From the NCBI GenBank assembly GCA_036936605.1, contig JAUPFV010000004.1, positions 126,765,737 through 126,829,736 of the forward strand: a stretch of 64,000 nt of DNA, written 5' to 3'. Positions 33,136 through 44,959 of this stretch are shown in pieces. The translations under genes were made by a program, and so were the position numbers. Each line of letters begins with the position of its first letter. The stretch's first letter is position 1. The DNA is from Limnanthes douglasii subsp. nivea (taxonomy: Eukaryota > Streptophyta > Magnoliopsida > Brassicales > Limnanthaceae). A model generated the notes under the pieces. It was given only the letters and a program-made list of their open reading frames with translations. It made no database searches and had not been told where the DNA came from.

Positions 33136-34239
33136 AGATGCCAAAAGAAGTGGTGTTAACAAGGATGCGCCTGAAAGAATGGCCCTCATTTGTTGAATTT
33201 AATATTGGTTGTGGTAGTAGTTTTCTATCACAACCTAGATCTTTTGTTTGAATTTGTGTTTGTAATGTACTTTTATACTATCTGTTTTTTTGTTACTGCT
33301 CTTATAATAAAATATTTTGTAAGACTCTTGTTTTTTTTACAATTACTCTTTTTAACTTTTTATGTACGAATCTTTGTGTCTATGACACATCTTGAATTCT
33401 CCATTTTTTCTACTGACTGATCATGTACAGTAGACTGAAAAATGTTTTTTATAACATCATGGTTCTATATTTGGACTTTTCTAGAATTTGACAAGTGTAT
33501 TTAGGATGCATGACTCATTGGCATGGGTTTTCCCTTATTTTTAAGTAGATATAGATTTTTACTACATATTCATTTTTGGTTATCCGTCTTTTAATTATTA
33601 TCATTTTCTAGGATTTGTGAGACGTGGCCATTGTCTTTTATTATCCATGTTAGGATTGATATTTCTTTTGTCATCCAAAGCAGATTCTTTTCCCTGTGGA
33701 CTTATGCTTCATTCATAAGAACTTTTATTGCTTTTGAATTTCTTTTTATATATGTTGATTGTTTTATAGGGTTATTTTTATCAAAATTGTTATGAGGTAT
33801 ATTTTTTCCTTGGAAAATTATTTTACACTTATAATATTTTGCATTTTTGGTTTTATCATTTCTTGATATTATACCTTCAGTATTTTATAGTATTATTTGC
33901 TATTTTTTATATATTAAATAAAAGACTAAACAAATTTTTACAAGTAAAGCATTTTATTAATATCGAATACTTCGTTGAAACCTTCTCGCCCACCAAAAGA
34001 GGAAATAGTGCATCCACATAAATGAATACAAGCTCTTTAGTCCATATGATTATGGTATAGTTTTAAATGATATATGTTCCAAAGATGTCACACTTGATTT
34101 CTCTCTCCATCCAGCAACGTGTATGGTATAGTTTTAAATGCTATATGTTCATATATTTGTTGTTTGGTTGTTCTTGGTGTCATTCGTTCTGAACCTTGAA
34201 CGACTTGTAGGGTCTTTAGACAACTTCATGTTACTTGAT

Positions 34240-36840
34240 CCCATATTTGCTTAATGCCCTTGATTATTATTCCATTTTTACTTCCACGTGTCAGTTCACT
34301 TGAGAATAAAAATGAGAAGTTAATATTTGTTTAATTTCATTCTCAGCACAGTATTGTGTGTTAAAATCATTTTGGAATTATGAAGTCGTTATATGGTGCA
34401 CTGATTTTGCTTCCATCAACTTGGAAAAGTAGTCCACGATTTAAACATGTATTTTTTTGTCGTGATTTCATCTAGAGTGGAACAACGATTTTAATACCCA
34501 TCTCTCGAATATAATGACTTCTATTATTATTTTCATTAATACCACTGGCACTTGGATTGAATTAGAGAACATTTTGCATGTATCACATGTCCTTATTTTT
34601 TTCTTTGCATATTTCATTATTCTATTGGCTAATAGTAACCTTGTAGCTGCATTTTTTATATATTAGAGCTTTGTATTTGTAGTGAGCACCTCCTTACACC
34701 TTGTGTAACACTTCCATTATGAATAATACATCGTATGTACTCAAATATATTAATAAAGGTTGTGTTAGTCAATTCTTGTTCACTGTGTCAGTTTTTCACA
34801 CAAATCTAGAGGATATTGTTTGTGTCTTTTTTTATCTTAAAATAACATGCCTAGTTCGAAGTAATTTCCAATTGGCGTTTGTCAATCTTCTTCTTATTTT
34901 CCCTTTTATTTATCAATACCCATTCGGTCATGATCGTTGAGAAGAAGTAATATGTCAAAGTGATTGATGGTTCTACTTGTGGTATTACACTTAGTGCTGA
35001 TGATGTGCATGCCAAATAAGCCAATGTGTCGTCAACTGTGTTTTCTGCCATTGGCACTTGTTTGAATTTGACATGATCCAATTAAAAATCAAAACGTTGT
35101 AGATTATTTAAGTGTTGGGTAGTTTATTATTTTGTTCTTTGGCATGACATGTCATTTGGCTAACTACTAGTTGTGGATTAGTTAAAAGTATTACATTTTT
35201 TACTCCACGGATTTTTGCTAAACAAAATCGTGCAATAATGACCTCATATTCTACTTTATTATTTGACATTGAGAATCTGAACCACGTGGATTGGTTTTAA
35301 AAAAACCTCATATGGGGATATAAGTTGTATTTATGCCCATGATTCTTGATTGTTGCTTCCTCTATTGGTTACAACGCTCCATGTATTTTCTAAATAATTG
35401 TTTATGATTATTGATCTTTTAGATTGGAATTCTATTAGGAACTCAGCTAATGCTTGATCCTTTTTTATTTTTATAAGTTCAAATTTCATATCATAATCCT
35501 TTAATTCTACCAATCACTTCGTTAATTTTCCCGAAATGTTGAACTTTTTCAATACAGTCCTTAAAGGGAGGTAAATTTGCACGATTATAGTGTCTGCTTA
35601 AAAATATGGTATCATTTTCCTAACCATTATTATTAATGCTAGATTTACTTTTTCTAATTGTAAATATCTAGTTTTTGTTGGTAGTACAGATTTACTTACA
35701 TTGTATACGGTCTTGGATTCTCTTCCTTCCTCCCTCATTAGGATTCTATCTACTGATTAATTTAATACTGCCAAATACAAGTACATATTTTCTCCTTGAT
35801 TCAGTTTCTTTAATACCTCTAGTGATGCCAAAAAGAATTATGTTGTTAAACGATGACATTTTATTGCTTCATGTTGTATCTACAAACTGATCAAATATAT
35901 GTAATTGATATGGGGGGTCATTCAGGCATGCTTTGTACAAGTCCGTGAAGTTCACACACATTCTTCATTTCTTTATTTTTTACCAAAAACATGATTTTTT
36001 TGTCCATATTGGATAATAAGACTTTCTTATGTGTCATACGACAATTTTTGTGTTGGCTCATCGATGATCGCCTTGACCGAGACTATTATTATACCATGTG
36101 TACTCCAAGTAAGCGTATCTTAGTTATTTTTTACAAAACAAAATTGTGTACATGATATAAGTGGATATGTTTTCATTGGTCTTCATGATTTTTCCTTCTA
36201 CGGGTCATCTACTACATTCATCCTCTAATTTTTATGGTTTGAGATATGATGATGCATAACTTTCCTTACTTTCTTTTTTTTTCCGCGTATTATGGCCACT
36301 TTGTATCTGTTCTAGCCATGATCGACCCAAAATTATATTATATGGAGACGAAGCATCTACTACCATAAAAATACATGTTACATTTTTTATGAAATTATTA
36401 TTTTCCTTGTGCCACATCGAGGGTCAATTCTCATAGGACTGCTGCATTTTCTCTTTTAAATCTTGTTAAGATTCTCAGACTTTTTACTAACGTTGGTGTT
36501 CTCATCATTCTTTGATATGTTCCCTAATATAGGATAGTTTTCAAGATTCTTGTATCAATCACCACTCGTTTGATATCTATACCGACCAATTATACTATGA
36601 TCAACACTGCATCGTTGTGGGGAAATAATACTCATCTTAGGTTATCATCTATAAAGGACATGTCGGTGTACAAATTTCTGTACATGTGTTGGAATGTATT
36701 CCCTTGACACATTATCTTGATTTCGTCAGTGTATATATTCTTTGATCTTTTTATTATTTTGGAGTATGGATTTCTCCCAGAAATTACTCCTATTGTTCGT
36801 TTGTTTGGATAATGTTTCGTGTAAACATCTTCCTTCATTT
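34240..36840 (-). pseudogene. gypsy-A protease, RT, RNase H and integrase remnants
   Basis: All motifs are on the minus strand, 5' to 3'. RRVI-like gag/protease spacer lies at 36838-36632. The protease C-terminus FMVVDASSPYNIILGRSWL follows (about 36380-36320). The RT opening MCVNFTDLYKAC is near 35960. RNase H has a YLYLAVL...REEG region (about 35780-35730), LKDYDMKFELIKIKKDQALA (35510-35450) and VPMAENTVDDTLAYLA (about 35060-35010). Integrase has a GYYWP-like HHCC region (about 34630) and a KYMFKSWTTF core (about 34450). These match a Tat/Athila-like gypsy Pol. Many stops and shifts are present, and most of the RT palm is not readable. Confidence 0.75.
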
Positions 36841-38059
36841 TTTTTGCTTATTTTATGGAATTTATATCAAACGCTTGCTATTTTGTTATCGAGGCTAGTA
36901 CTGCAACATTACTTGAAACCTATTTTTGCTCCTCCCTTGATTTCTTTTTACAAACTCATTCAAAAAAATATCGTCTACCAAGACTTGGATTTGATCTTAT
37001 AAAGATAAAAAATCTTTAGTATAGTGAATTATGTTACTATGGAACTTACAATATATATTTTGTCTATGTTTTCTTCGTGCCAAACAGCTTTCCAGGTATG
37101 TTATTCTTGATAGAATCATTTGTTTTCTGATAAATTGCTGATGGAGACTCTGTTAATTATATGAATCGTCCGTTCTTTGGTCGATTTGTTCCTCTAACAC
37201 TTCATGCATTGTAATTAATTTTTGTTTTCACTTTTTGGTATTGATTTGGCCTTGGTTTGGATGAAGTTGAAGCATCATTACTTATTAGTTCTTCGTATTT
37301 TGTGTTTCTTATGCCATAATATATATTTTGCTCGCCAAGGGGCATTTGATTAGATCGTCGGTATATCTCATGTTCTTTGTTATGGCTACTTCTGTTGTGA
37401 TGAACTACGGGCTAACAAATATCCAAAATTCATCACTTTATTTTTCATGATTGCCTCAGATTTGGTCCCTACTTTAAATATTTGTTTGAAAAATATTACG
37501 ACCACTAGATCGTGGATCTTTGTAACTTTGATTTTGTTTCAACAAACCTTTTGATGTAGTCAATCATAATTTCATTGTATATGTTGCTTTAAATGGAAAT
37601 TGTAGTCCCATATCTTTTGATCTTTTTGGTATTCAAAATCAGTTTGAAGCATTTTGTAGTTCTTTATACATCCTGATGGGAGGCTATTGAATCATTTCAT
37701 TATTTTTCCTTAGGTCATGACAAAGGCTTTGTACTTCATCTTATCATCCTCTCTGTATTGCAGTCTCTCACTATAAAATTATTGGATGTGTTATTGTGTA
37801 TCTCATTTGCCATCATATTTATCCATTATGTGGTTATCTTAATGCGATAACATGATTTGATATAATATTTCTAGGGCTAGGGATCGTCATCTACTTGAGG
37901 TTCTTCATCATCATAGAAATCATCTATGTCGTCCATGAAGGGAAAGCATTTTAAAACCTGAATTTTTCTAATTTACGCTCTTTTATTTAGATTTACCTCT
38001 TTATAAGTTAAAAACGAGAGAACAAAGAGAATAGTAAAGATATGTTACGTCATTGACTG

Positions 38060-38246
38060 AAGTTTGACATTTATATATATGTCGTGTTACGTTAAATATC
38101 TCCTAAATATATAGAGGATAATGGAGGATATTTCTCTAACCATTAAAAAGAGTGGTTAAATATATCTTTGACTTAGTCTAAATATATATTTATACATTTG
38201 GATAAGATTTATAAATCGATTGGTTCAGGTTAGACTAATTACACCA
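38060..38246 (-). repeat. gypsy-A 5' LTR-like repeat
   Basis: Partner of 31470-31652. On the minus strand it starts TGGTGTAATTAGTC. The left border is approximate. Confidence 0.6.
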
Positions 38247-38427
38247 TTTTTAATGACTATTATCGAAATTTCAATATTAAAAAATAAAAATAGATTTTAT
38301 AAAAATACCTAATTACCCAATTACCCACTAGTACCCAAAATTAGGATAGTGTCTTTTAGTATCTCCACCTAAAATTTGGACAAAAATATCCTCCGACTAT
38401 ATATACCCGTTGGTACATTCAACAGTA

Positions 38428-38957
38428 CTAACCTGAGAGTTGTTTGAAAAACGTACCTGAGAGTTGTTTGAAAAACGTACCTGAGAGTTGTTTGAAAAAC
38501 GTACCTGAGAGTTGTTTGAAAAACTATCCTGAGGATTGTTTGGAAAACATATCTGAGAGTTGTTTGAAAAACTATCCTAAGAATTGTATGAAAAACTATC
38601 CTCAGAGTTGTTTGGAAAAATATCCCGAGAGTTGTTTTAAAAACTATCCTGAGGATTGTTTGAAAAACATATCTGAGAGTTGTTTGAAAAACTATCCTAA
38701 GAATTGTTTGAAAAATTATCCTGAGAGTTGTTTGAAAAATTATCGTGAGAGTTGTTTGAAAAACATACCTGAGAGTTGTTTGTGACTCTATAATCTGGCA
38801 GTTCTTTACAACTCTCCCTATTTCCTCAGAGTTGTGTGCAAATCTGTTATCTGAGAGTTGTTTGCAACTCTCTCGATTTCCTGAGAGTTGTTTGCAACTC
38901 TATAGTCTGGAAGTTGTCTACAAATCTCTCTATTTCCTGAGAGTTGTTTTCAAAGAA
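38428..38957. repeat. 24-bp minisatellite with higher-order structure
   Basis: About 15 units of 24 bp, consensus near AAAAACTATCCTGAGAGTTG plus TTTG, run from 38428 to 38784. Five-unit blocks (120 bp) repeat in the same order of variants, for example GAGGATTG, GAGAGTTG, AAGAATTG. After 38785 the GAGAGTTGTTTGCAA motif continues with longer, mixed spacing to about 38957. Because 24 is a multiple of three, one strand is open for 113 codons as an octapeptide repeat (KNYPESCL type). It has no ATG near its start, and an in-frame TAA lies directly upstream, so coding is doubtful. A TATA-like ACTATATATACCC lies at about 38396. Confidence 0.93.
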
Positions 38958-38999
38958 CTCGCATGTTACTGGTGACATTTTATTTTTTTAAATAAATCA

Positions 39000-39866
39000 T
39001 AAATATCATCAATGGATCTAGTTTTGTTCATCTTAAAAAAACAAAAGCGACGGTACTTTCATATATTTTTTCCGAGCTCCGGTTTGAAAGATATGGATCT
39101 TTTAAAAAATAAAATAAAAGAGAACGTAAGAAAGAGAAATTTTGGTTAAAGTAGTTAGAGTATTAAAATAATGTTAGGTATTTAGTGGAAGTTTAATTGT
39201 TAAGATGGGTATTAAGAGGTAATAAAACAAACTTGGATACTAAATGACCATATAATAGTTGGATGGGTACTTTATATGGAATTTCTCTTAATTTTTTTGA
39301 TAAAAATTATATTAAATAAAATATAATAATTTATATAAAATATGTAATAAATATTTCGAAAAGTAATTTGAAAAATTTAAGAAAAATAGTTTTCCGATAG
39401 AGGACTCATCCAAGTCTCGGCAAACCCAAAAACAAAATATGAAACAAAAAGAATTAGTAACATAACTGCTCATCGAATAGACAAAACTAACAATATCTAA
39501 GTCGCTCGTCAATCCGACTAACTTCAACACTAACACAACGTGAGTGGCTAGTTGGTTGCAAAGAAACACAGTCAACAAAAATAAGTTAGAGGTTGGTTTA
39601 AAAATTATATTGACCAATCTATTTTTCTAAAAGACAAAGTAAATCATTTAGAAATGTTGTCAGGCTGGAAATCACCTGAGACTATAGAGTATAGACATGA
39701 CAATACCCGAGCTTCAGATTTGACTGAATGTATTGTGGGTTTTGATGCATGCCATTCAAGCAAAAAATCATTGAATCAAATACTTTTGTAGGTTGGATGT
39801 CATGAAAATACATCCAAATCGGAAACTTGGTCGTATCGCTCTTAGATTTAGGGTCCAAATATTTAT
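39000..39866. other. intergenic DNA with a 101-codon minus-strand frame
   Basis: A frame on the minus strand (39617-39312) is open for 101 codons but shows no recognised domain. It is rich in Leu, Phe and Ser. Some TACCCA/GGGTAC motifs near 39150-39280 weakly mirror 38300-38350, hinting that an element once bracketed the minisatellite. Nothing firm can be called. Confidence 0.4.
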
Positions 39867-39867
39867 A

Positions 39868-40128
39868 CTCCCTCCGTTCCGAAATATAGGACGTTTAAGG
39901 TATGTGCACAAATATTACTAATAAACATCATAATGAATTCTCTTTCCTGTAGAAGTTGAAAAGGAAAGAAAGTTATTTGGTCAGTCTTAATTAATGTATT
40001 TTGTCTATTGGTCATATTTTATTGTTTTAATTAAATATTAATTAATGTTACCTTGATAAGTGAGAACGACTACTAATTTGGAATTTTTATTATTTTCTAG
40101 AACGACTAATAAAAGGGAACGGAGGGAG
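39868..40128. mobile_element. Stowaway MITE (261 bp)
   Basis: It starts CTCCCTCCGTTCC and ends GGAACGGAGGGAG, a perfect Stowaway (Tc1/mariner) terminus. It is flanked by TA on both sides (39866-39867 and 40129-40130). The inside is non-coding and AT-rich. Confidence 0.96.
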
Positions 40129-40204
40129 TATATTTTTTCCTTTGAGGGTTTGGTACGCAATTCCCTTTTCGAAGTTTGGATGGCTGAGCCCCTACTCAAA
40201 GCAC

Positions 40205-41505
40205 TGAGACTATCCACCAGCGTGTATTTGATACACGCTGGCAGAAAAAGATAGATTGAGGTTGAAAAGATGAACTATTATTTAAAAACGTTTTTAAAAG
40301 AAATGGTTGGTAAAAAAATTAAAAAAAAGTATACCATTATTTTTTATTTTTCGATATCTACGAGTAGAGACTTAGTTTGTTTGATTCCGACACCGGAATT
40401 TTTTGAATTTTTTATTTATTTAGTATTTTCAAAATGATTTTTGGAACATTTTTGTAAGTTAAAAAAATAAATAAATTATACCATGATTTATAATTTCTTG
40501 AGATCTATAAATAGAGACTTGGTTTGTTTGATTCGGACAACGAAATTTTTTAAGTTTTTTTTATTAAGTATTTCCGAAACAATTTTCGGAACATTTTTGT
40601 AAGTTAAAAAAATAAATAAATTATACCATGATTTATAATTTCTTGAGATCTATAAATAGAGACTTGGTTTTTTGATTCGGACAACGAAATTTTATAAAAA
40701 AAAATTATTAAGTATTTCTGAAACAATTTTCGGAACATTTTTATAAGTTAAAAAGATAAATAAATTATACCATGATTTAATAATTTCTTGAGATCTATAA
40801 ATAGAGACTTGGTTTGTTTGATTCGGAGAACGAAATTTTTTAAGTTTTTTTATTAAGTATTTCTGAAACAATTTTCGGAACATTTTTATAATTTGAAAGG
40901 TTTAAAAATATATAATAACATAATAAGCTATAAATTTGGATTTAAAAGTTTAAATTCATTACAAAACTTAAAAAATTAAAATTCATAATGTTATTGATAT
41001 AGTTACATTTAAAAAAAATTAATGATCGATAATTTAAGTAATAATTTGGTAAATAAAAATTAAACAAATAAATTTAGGTGATCAATAATATATTTTATTA
41101 AATTTGTAAATTATTTATTCTATTAAAAGTTGAAGCTTTTTGGAAAATCAAACCAATTTTATTTTTAAATTTGATTCTTAAATATATTATATATTATGTA
41201 TTATATTTTTAATTATTTCAATTTTATAGTTTTTAATTGTAAAGAAAATATATGTTAATTTATAAAAAATATTTATTTTAATATATATAATTTTAATGTA
41301 AATATATAGTAAATTAGAAGAAAGATAAATAAAAATATATGGTATGATATTGTACGATAGAATGATGTGGAAGAGAGAGAAATATGGTGAGGTATGCTGA
41401 AAGATGAAGCGGAGTTGAAATTTTTGCACAATTATTTGGGGATTATGCTGATGTGGCGCGCTTTTGGAAGATGAAATATGCCCACTGCTGTGGATGGTAG
41501 CCCGA
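40205..41505. mobile_element. possible inverted-repeat element holding a tandem array
   Basis: ACTATCCACCAGCGTGTATT near 40210 resembles, in inverse orientation, ACCATCCACAGCAGTGGGCA near 41502-41483. The two could be imperfect termini of a 1.3-kb element. A perfect 11-bp stem hairpin lies at 40217-40241 (CCAGCGTGTAT, loop TTG). The interior has four 145-bp tandem units and then AT-rich DNA. No target duplication was found, so this is a tentative grouping. Confidence 0.4.
40310..40900. repeat. 145-bp tandem array, about four copies
   Basis: The landmark TAGAGACTTGGTTTG recurs at about 40365, 40512, 40657 and 40802, a period of 145-147. Units contain CTATAAATAGAGACTT, a TATA-box-like string, and TTTTCGGAACATTTTT. 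The left unit is the most diverged. No open reading frame is shared between units. Confidence 0.92.
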
Positions 41506-41960
41506 TTTTTAAAGAATCTACTTACATGATTTTTAGGTTTTAATTAACTATTTTTAAGGATTTTTGGTATTAAAGTTTTTTTTAACATGTCATCTTATTT
41601 ATTTTATTCAACACAAATCGGATGTGTCTTTTACATTATTTTATGTTTAGAATTAACTATTTTTATTAGGGATTTTTTATATTAACTCAGTTCACCTATT
41701 TGTTCCGGCTCACTAGATTTGTTGAACTTTAGGTTAAAAACACGACAAAAAAATCAATGAATAATTCAAGCATCAGTAGTCTTTTTATTCACGACGAAAT
41801 AGTAAAAACACGAATACAAAACGTTATTTGAGATGACTTTGATGTATCAGTTCGTACATATTTGAGTTGTAAGCCCGAACTTATTTCGGAGATGGACCAT
41901 TGTGTTATCACTTCAATGCTATTTTCAGGGTGATTGTATCGATCTTGTTGCGCTTCATAA
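41506..41960. other. intergenic DNA next to the minus-strand copia LTR
   Basis: AT-rich without a recognised gene. It may be leader sequence of the copia element whose LTR starts at 41961, but no standard primer-binding site is visible. Confidence 0.4.
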
Positions 41961-42554
41961 TGTTATATATTATTCGAAATAGCATCAAATAATATATAAC
42001 AAATCGCGGAAAATAATTAAACCCTTTTGTAATATTCTTTTTTCCCTTTTGTAGATTCATCTCCATTTAGTATTCTTTTTTTTCCTTTGAAGAGTATTCT
42101 TTTTTTTCCTTTGCATTCTTCAGTGATTCCATTTATGAAATTGAGAAACCCGCAGAATCAAATTAGTGAAGAAATGAAAGGTTTCCAGCCACTGAAGGAA
42201 GCGACCCTAATCTGATTAGGGTTTAGGATGATGAAATTCATGAACCTAATCCTTAGTATATAAACTTTACAATATGAAGCCCAATATTGTAAAGCCCATC
42301 AATTTATATTGAGTTATTAATTCAGGTTTAAGTGTTGAGATTTGGACTCTCTTCATCACAGTGCCAAAATTCTACCCAATTACCACACCTGAGCTCATAA
42401 CTTTTTTGACTCATAGGTCTAATTTAGTTAATTAAATAATTAACTCGATTAGTTTTAATTTGGATTTGCTTATAACAATAACCGAATATATTTATTTAGC
42501 ATGTCGGTCCAAATTATGATTAGTCTATAAATATATTAAATAAATATATTCCAC
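41961..42554 (-). repeat. copia LTR, minus strand (solo or truncated)
   Basis: The reverse complement follows the copia-B LTR (11924-12600) along its length. It shares the TTATTTAATATATTTATAGAC start, the TTAATTAACT block, AAGCCTGAATTAATAA-like sequence, the TATA region and the ...ATATATAACA end. No copia coding sequence adjoins it on either side. The flanking 5 bp (CATAA and GCCTA) do not match, so it may be a truncated element rather than a clean solo LTR. Confidence 0.85.
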
Positions 42555-42617
42555 GCCTATATATTTCGAAGTTGAATTAGATTCTCCAAAAAGTGGGAGT
42601 CTCCAGCTTAGGTATTA

Positions 42618-42874
42618 CTCCCTCCGTTCCTTACTATTAGTAGTAGTTTAAGGATTATGCACGGATATTAATAAAAGCAATAATGATTTTTGTTTCTTAT
42701 AAAAAGGAAAGAAGCGAAGAGTGTTATTGGGCTAACATAATTAATGGTTTTCTCTTTCCTTTTAATTGGTCAACAAATTAAATACAAATTAAATACTATC
42801 TTGAATTGTGTGAACGACAATTAAAGTGGAATACTAACAAATTTATAAAACGACCGACGTAACAGAACAGAGGG
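42618..42874. mobile_element. Stowaway MITE, decayed right end
   Basis: It starts CTCCCTCCGTTCC after a TA and ends GAACAGAGGG before a TA. The length (257 bp) and the interior ATTAATAAAAGCAATAATG-type sequence are like the intact copy at 39868-40128. The right terminus has lost several bases. Confidence 0.85.
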
Positions 42875-44084
42875 TATTTATTTTAAAAGTAGGCATGCAC
42901 CGGCTAACACGTGTCCCTTTTATTTTGCCCCTATGAGTATATGTGATTATTGATTGCGTTTGTATGTGCATGTCCTTAGGTCTCCCAAGGTACCTATTAT
43001 GATTACTCGCAAATAAAATAAAATACTGACAGAGAAGGTGATCTTATATAGACAACACCGTTGTTTAAATAAAAATAAAGAGTTTATTCTTTTTTATCCC
43101 ACCTCATTAGAGGGGTCAAACGGTTTGTGATTTGTCAGAACCGTTTAACAGAGAACTGCAGTTTTCGGTTTGAACGGTTTGCAGTTTTGGCGGTTCACTG
43201 CTTATGCGGTTCTGTCGGTTTGTAGTTCTAACGGTTTGCAATTTGGGCGGTTTGAAGTTTACCCTTCAGAAAAATCATTTAGGTACCGTTTATCAAAGTA
43301 TTTTATAATATTATTTAAAATTCATTTGTAAGTGTCAATTGAATCTAATTTCAATAATTGAGATAGGTACCGTATAAACGAGTTAATTATGCTATTTAAT
43401 GTATTTTAATTTAAATACTATATCATTTTAATTGAAATTCTATAATCAACCTATTACATTCTAAAAAAAATTGTAATATGATTTTGATATGTTTGATTAT
43501 ATTTATATATTTAAGATATTTTATTTAATATTAGATAGATATTAAATAAAATATATACATCTAATTGTATTTTGATTACAACTTTCAATATTACTGAAAA
43601 TATTTTTACGATTATAAAATTAATAAGTTGATTGTCTTAAACAAGATATTGTAAACAATATAATTGTAAAATGATTTGTATATTGTTTGAACATACTAGA
43701 TGTTCAAGATATTTTATTTAATATTAGGTACTATTTATATTTTATTTAATATTATGTACATATTAAATAATATATACCTATTAGACATATAATTGTATTC
43801 TGATTTTTAATAATTAAGTGATTCTTTAGATCTTTCAAGTTTTAAGTGTTTATGTTTAGATGATTTAAATAGTTTATTGTATTCTCGAACTATTCAATAT
43901 TTGAAGTTTAAATTTTAAAATTTTAAAATTGTATTAAATAACAAAATAAAAATTGAAATTAAAATAGATTTAAATAACATCAAATAATAAAAAGAAGCAA
44001 AACAAACAGCTCATTAATAATAAAAACCAAACAAGTTACATAGTTGTTAAAAAAATTCATTAATAAATTTTCAAAAAAAAAAAG

Positions 44085-44300
44085 TAAAAGTCCGGGGCAC
44101 CCGAAGAATTCTCGGGATGGCCCAAATTTTAACTCCGGGCCTCCAGAAAATTCGTCCGGATGCTCCGCAACAATAGTCCGGGGCATCCAGACAAAAAAAA
44201 AATCGAATTTTTGATTTTTTTAATGAGTCTCCCCTATAAATAGAGGAGACCCAACTCCAAACTCACAAACTCTCTAATCCACTATATATCTCGCTAAATC
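44085..44300 (+). promoter_or_regulatory. promoter-like segment inside the hAT element
   Basis: A GC-rich patch with repeated TCCGGG(G) motifs (44090-44190) is followed by CTATAAATAGAGGAGACC, a strong plant TATA box at 44235-44244, and a C/T-rich stretch. This is probably the leftover promoter of the lost transposase gene. Inference from composition and position. Confidence 0.45.
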
Positions 44301-44959
44301 TCTCTAATTGTTCTAGATGTTCTATAAAACTCGAATTTCTTATTTTACATATTGTAGTTCTACTTTCGGAATTGTTCGATTTTTTTTTCCGAAAATTGTT
44401 TCTATTTGATAAAAACACTTAAATAACGTTGGGATAACATTATAATAGACCAATTAAGAGCTTCGTATAATTTACTTGTTGTAGTTATTTTAATTAGTTA
44501 TTTTAATTCTAATTTTATTAGTTGTTATTGCTTGTTATTAGTTGTTATTAGTTGGTATTAGTCTAAATTTAATTTTTATTATTTGCGATATTAACTAGTT
44601 TTGATTAGTATTTTATTGCATGTTTAAAAAAATGTTTGTTTTATGTTTTAAAATTCCTCTAGAACGTAGACTTACTAATGCTCACCCACCCGCTAATTTT
44701 CACTTGCTATGAATGATGTTTGTGATAGTAATTTACTATTTTGTATTTTAATTTAAAAATATTTGTACGACTCCTGACCCGCAAGAGTATAAACTCTGAC
44801 GGCTAAATAAACCAAAAAAATTATTTACCTTTTATTATAATAACAACAATTGTATTATGAAATAATTATAAGATTTGATTTTGGTTTAAAAATAATAACA
44901 AACACTTGTAATATTTATAACCAAATCACAATAGTATTCAAAATGTAATATTAAAATTA

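Larger units (their letters stand above)
31452..38246 (-). mobile_element. decayed Ty3/gypsy retrotransposon (element gypsy-A)
   Basis: Direct repeats of about 190 bp at about 31470-31652 and 38060-38246 look like diverged LTRs; both contain a TATATGTCGTGTTA motif and end in TTAGACTAATTAC[AG]CCA. Between them the minus strand carries gag remnants, protease, RT, RNase H and integrase in gypsy order. A MULE-type MITE (32183-32559) and a 53-bp tandem repeat lie in the 3' part. The outer ends are approximate and no target duplication or convincing primer-binding site was seen. Confidence 0.65.

Noticed and set aside
38444..38785. 113-codon octapeptide-repeat protein
   Set aside because: It opens only because the 24-bp unit is a multiple of three. 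There is no ATG near its start and an in-frame TAA precedes it, so it is listed as a minisatellite.
38440..38960. CRISPR array
   Set aside because: The repeats are contiguous without unique spacers and the DNA is eukaryotic; it is a minisatellite.
39312..39617. 101-codon minus-strand frame as a gene
   Set aside because: No recognised domain, Leu/Phe-rich composition as expected from AT-rich DNA, and no conserved context.
40205..40250. Helitron 3' end
   Set aside because: The hairpin is suitable, but no CTRR follows within the usual distance and no matching 5' TC end was seen.
43980..44186. 68-codon minus-strand frame in the hAT element
   Set aside because: It spans the GC-rich promoter patch, shows no domain and has hydrophobic low-complexity residues from AT-rich DNA.
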